From Curtobacterium sp. MCJR17_055 (GTDB taxonomy: Bacteria > Actinomycetota > Actinomycetes > Actinomycetales > Microbacteriaceae): 64,000 nucleotides of DNA. Position 1 is the first letter of the stretch, and every line of letters begins with the position of its first letter. The DNA is taken from the NCBI RefSeq assembly GCF_003224335.1, contig NZ_QKLF01000002.1, positions 310,001-374,000 on the forward strand, given 5' to 3'. The notes beneath the pieces were generated by a model. That model was not told where the DNA came from and ran no database searches. It saw only the letters and a list, made by a program, of their open reading frames with translations. This document shows positions 61,796 to 64,000 of the stretch, piece by piece. A program made the translations under genes and the position numbers.

Positions 61796-62209
61796 CCCGG
61801 AACGGTACTGCGAGACCGTCTCGAAAGCCGCTCGTCCACCGGTACGCGACTGGGGGCGACAACCACGACGACTTCCCTGTCCTGCTTGACCGGGGCATCG
61901 CCGTCTCACATGTGATCGTCAACGCAAAGTGTCGCGTGACGTCGCATTCCGACTCGGGTTGCAGATTCCTTGTCGCGACCTCTTCGAAGCGTCTCGTGTC
62001 GCCTGCGGGATACCCCAGGTCGAACGCCTTCAAGCGCGACCTGGCAGGGTCGTGTCGCTGGCCGAACTACAGCATCGAGGTCGCGAGCTGACCCAGGTCG
62101 CGCTCACCGGCGGCGTCGCCCTGCAACAGGGTCAGTCTGCCGCCTGGCGCTCCGTCTACGGTCGTTCACCACGCACGAGTCGGGCAGCGGCTGCCAGCTG
62201 CTTCTGCGC
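61796..62209. other. 414-bp stretch with no confident gene
   Basis: Moderately lower GC than neighbours. Frames on both strands are interrupted or lack ribosome sites. No palindrome or repeat stands out. Possibly degenerate coding remnants. Confidence 0.35.
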
Positions 62210-62362
62210 TCAGCAAGGCGGTTCGGGATCCTGACCGCTCAACCCTGGTGCGGAGCCGTTCTCGGCGGACGCACGGGCTGCTTCCGCGGCTAGGTAGCCG
62301 GTGATGTCGATGGGCTGAGTCGGGGGGAGGTGGATGTCTTCGGGGCGGACGGGGTGCTGCAT
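62210..62362 (-). CDS. 50-aa hypothetical protein
   Basis: Short frame MQHPVRPEDIHLPPTQPIDI then TGYLAAEAARASAENGSAPG, proline-rich at the N-terminus with a C-terminal PEPPC. It begins 72 bases past the MMPL stop and follows a strong terminator hairpin. No ribosome site is obvious. Possible remnant or small protein; uncertain. Confidence 0.3.
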   Translation of the reverse strand: MQHPVRPEDIHLPPTQPIDITGYLAAEAARASAENGSAPGLSGQDPEPPC

Positions 62363-62394
62363 CAGCTGGCCACTTTCGTTCGACGAGCGGAGGA

Positions 62395-62428
62395 CGAAGG
62401 GCCCCGGTGTGTTCACCGGGGCCCTTCG
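62395..62428. terminator. perfect hairpin terminator of the MMPL gene
   Basis: CGAAGGGCCCCGGTG and CACCGGGGCCCTTCG form a 15-bp perfect stem with a 4-base loop, six bases past the MMPL stop (reading on the minus strand). Confidence 0.8.
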
Positions 62429-62433
62429 GAGTG

Positions 62434-64000
62434 TCAGCCGACGAGGACTCGTGGCTGGTCGTGCGCGGCGGGTGCCGCGTCGTCGTGCTTGTCGAGGGCG
62501 TGGCCTTCGACGTCGACGTCGGGGAGGACCTTGTCGAGCCACTTGGGGATCCACCAGGCGGAGCGTCCGAGGAGGGACAGCGCAGCCGGCATGAGGACCA
62601 TGCGGACGATGAACGCGTCCGCGGCGACGCCGACGAGGAGACCGAACGCGATGGAGGCGCCGATCGCGAACTCTCCGGTGGCGAACCCGCCGAAGACGAC
62701 GATCATGATGCTCGCGGCGGCGACGAGGACGGGTCCGGATCGGGAGAAGCCCTCGCGGATCGCCTGCTTCGGGTCGAGGCCCTTGCGGTACATCTCCTGG
62801 ATGCGGGAGACGAGGAACACCTGGTAGTCCATCGCGAGTCCGAAGAGCACTCCGACGAGCAGCAGCGGCAGGATGCTCAGCATCGGGTCACCCTGCGGTG
62901 CGGGCAGGAAGTCCAGCCAGCCCCACTGGAACACCGCGACGCTCGCGCCGAAGGATGCGCCGACGGAGAGCAGGTAGCCGAGCGTCGCGATCACGGGGAT
63001 GAGGAGCGATCGGAACAGGACGATGAGCAGGATGATCGAGATGACGACGATGACGATGACGTACTTCACCAGCGCCTGAGCGAGCTGGTCGTCGGAGTCG
63101 ATGCCGATCGCGGTCTCACCGGTGACCTCGAGGTGCGCTCCGCTGATGGTGTCCGCGTCGTCACGGATCTGGTGCACCAGGTCCTTGGTGGAGTCGTCGA
63201 TCGGCCCTTCGGTCGGGATGACAGTGATCCGTGCGTAGTCGCCGTCGGAGCTGACCTGAGCCGGGACGACCTGCTGCACGCCGTCGAGAGCGGTGAGTTC
63301 CTTCTCGATCACGGCGGTCTTCGAGGTGATGTCGTCGCCCTCGGCCAGGACGATCAGGGGGCTCTGGATGCCGCCGAACTCGCCGACGATGAGGTCGTAG
63401 GCGGTACGTTCGGTGGACTCCGGGTCGGACCCGCCGGGGACGTTGGAGGCGGTCTTCATGCTGAGCATGGGGAGCGCGACGACGACGAGGACGAGCACCC
63501 CGCTCAGGAGGGACACGATCGGGCGCTTCACGACGAAGCTGCCCCACGAGCGGAGGACGCCGCGCTTCTGCGGGCCGTCTTCGGTGAAGAGCTCCCCGCG
63601 CTGCAGTGCCGCACGGTGCTTCTTCGACAGGGCCTTCACACCCATGAACCGCATCAGTGCCGGCAGCAGGGTGAGCGAGAGCAGGACGGCGACGGCGACG
63701 GCGAACGCGGCCGCGACACCCATCTCGGTGATGTAGCTGAGGTTCGCGACCAGGAGCGCGACGAGGGCGACGATGACGGTCATGCCGGCGAAGACCACGG
63801 CGGTGCCGGCGGTACCGGTTGCCCGGGCGATCGCGTCGTCGACCCTCCGTCCGGAGCGGAGTTCGGTCTTGAAGCGGGACAGGATGAAGAGGCTGTAGTC
63901 GATCCCGACGGCGAGGCCGAGCATGGTCGCGAGGATGATCGCGTTGTCACCGATCGGGGTGAGCGCGCCGTAGGCGAGGACACCGATCAGGCCGACGCCG
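62434..64000 (-). CDS. MMPL family transporter (C-terminal part, cut by window)
   Basis: RND-type exporter of the mycobacterial-membrane-protein-large family, cut at the right edge (visible part about 520 aa). Conserved elements: GLAVGIDYSLFILSRF (Asp-Tyr pair in TM4), the five-helix block TAVVFAGMTVIVALVALLVA through LSLTLLPALMRFMG, an extracellular loop with VIPTEGPIDDSTKDLV, a second block LLLVGVLFGLAMDYQVFLV and GFSRSGPVLVAAASIMIVVF, ending SAWWIPKWLDKVL. Substrates in the family are lipids, siderophores or drugs. Ends at a perfect hairpin. Confidence 0.92.
   Translation of the reverse strand, partial: GVGLIGVLAYGALTPIGDNAIILATMLGLAVGIDYSLFILSRFKTELRSGRRVDDAIARATGTAGTAVVFAGMTVIVALVALLVANLSYITEMGVAAAFAVAVAVLLSLTLLPALMRFMGVKALSKKHRAALQRGELFTEDGPQKRGVLRSWGSFVVKRPIVSLLSGVLVLVVVALPMLSMKTASNVPGGSDPESTERTAYDLIVGEFGGIQSPLIVLAEGDDITSKTAVIEKELTALDGVQQVVPAQVSSDGDYARITVIPTEGPIDDSTKDLVHQIRDDADTISGAHLEVTGETAIGIDSDDQLAQALVKYVIVIVVISIILLIVLFRSLLIPVIATLGYLLSVGASFGASVAVFQWGWLDFLPAPQGDPMLSILPLLLVGVLFGLAMDYQVFLVSRIQEMYRKGLDPKQAIREGFSRSGPVLVAAASIMIVVFGGFATGEFAIGASIAFGLLVGVAADAFIVRMVLMPAALSLLGRSAWWIPKWLDKVLPDVDVEGHALDKHDDAAPAAHDQPRVLVG

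Overview
The window is uniformly GC-rich, uses GTG and occasional TTG starts freely, packs genes into ATGA/TGATG-overlapping operons, and encodes a monomeric-type NADP isocitrate dehydrogenase, PadR/ABC/FtsX modules, an actinobacterial FBP zinc protein and MMPL transporters. Together these point to a high-GC actinobacterium. A Microbacteriaceae member such as Curtobacterium is my best guess from overall flavour, not from a marker gene. No rRNA, tRNA, CRISPR array, intact insertion sequence or phage was seen.

Layout. 1-6.6 kb: isocitrate dehydrogenase (cut by the window edge), an M23 cell-wall peptidase, a CorC-type membrane protein, an XRE regulator, a methyltransferase and an FBP-domain protein. 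6.7-10 kb: two aldo/keto reductases around a thioesterase/YdeI pair. 10-14.3 kb: a PadR - ABC ATPase - FtsX permease operon behind a clear palindromic operator. 14.3-19 kb: oxidoreductases with a MerR regulator, a PQQ-type sugar dehydrogenase lipoprotein and a PRISE-like reductase. 19.1-22.3 kb: a lactococcin-972-type bacteriocin with its DUF1430 membrane protein and ABC ATPase. 22.3-24.3 kb: a decayed stretch with a frameshifted VbhA-like antitoxin and a truncated short-chain dehydrogenase. 24.3-32 kb: leucine-rich-repeat protein, epimerases, aldo/keto reductase, MarR and TetR regulators and several small membrane proteins. 32-38.6 kb: two large secreted proteins (a beta-helix protein and an alpha/beta hydrolase) flanking a BLUF-TetR fusion regulator. 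38.9-43.1 kb: a GntR / ADP-ribosylglycohydrolase / NCS1 permease / PfkB kinase operon resembling E. coli yegTUVW. 43.2-48.5 kb: a large helical protein followed by three tandem paralogous lipoproteins. 48.6-57.1 kb: two zinc/quinone-type dehydrogenases, TetR regulators with twin operators, an S-adenosylhomocysteinase-like protein, ASCH protein and a fourth aldo/keto reductase. 57.1-57.6 kb: MMPL fragments in opposite orientations. 58-64 kb: a second MerR/SDR pair, GNAT acetyltransferase, decayed sequence and a large MMPL transporter running off the right edge.

Recurring logic: many redox enzymes sit beside a dedicated one-component regulator with a recognisable inverted-repeat operator. Gene ends carry a repeated GACGGGAGGC...GCCTCCCGTC palindrome family (nine copies) that probably serves as terminators. 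The most notable items are the bacteriocin operon, the BLUF-TetR protein lacking the usual photochemical glutamine, the lipoprotein triplet cluster, and the rearranged MMPL remnant. Gene starts were chosen from ribosome binding sites and operon overlaps. All family assignments are by eye without database searches.
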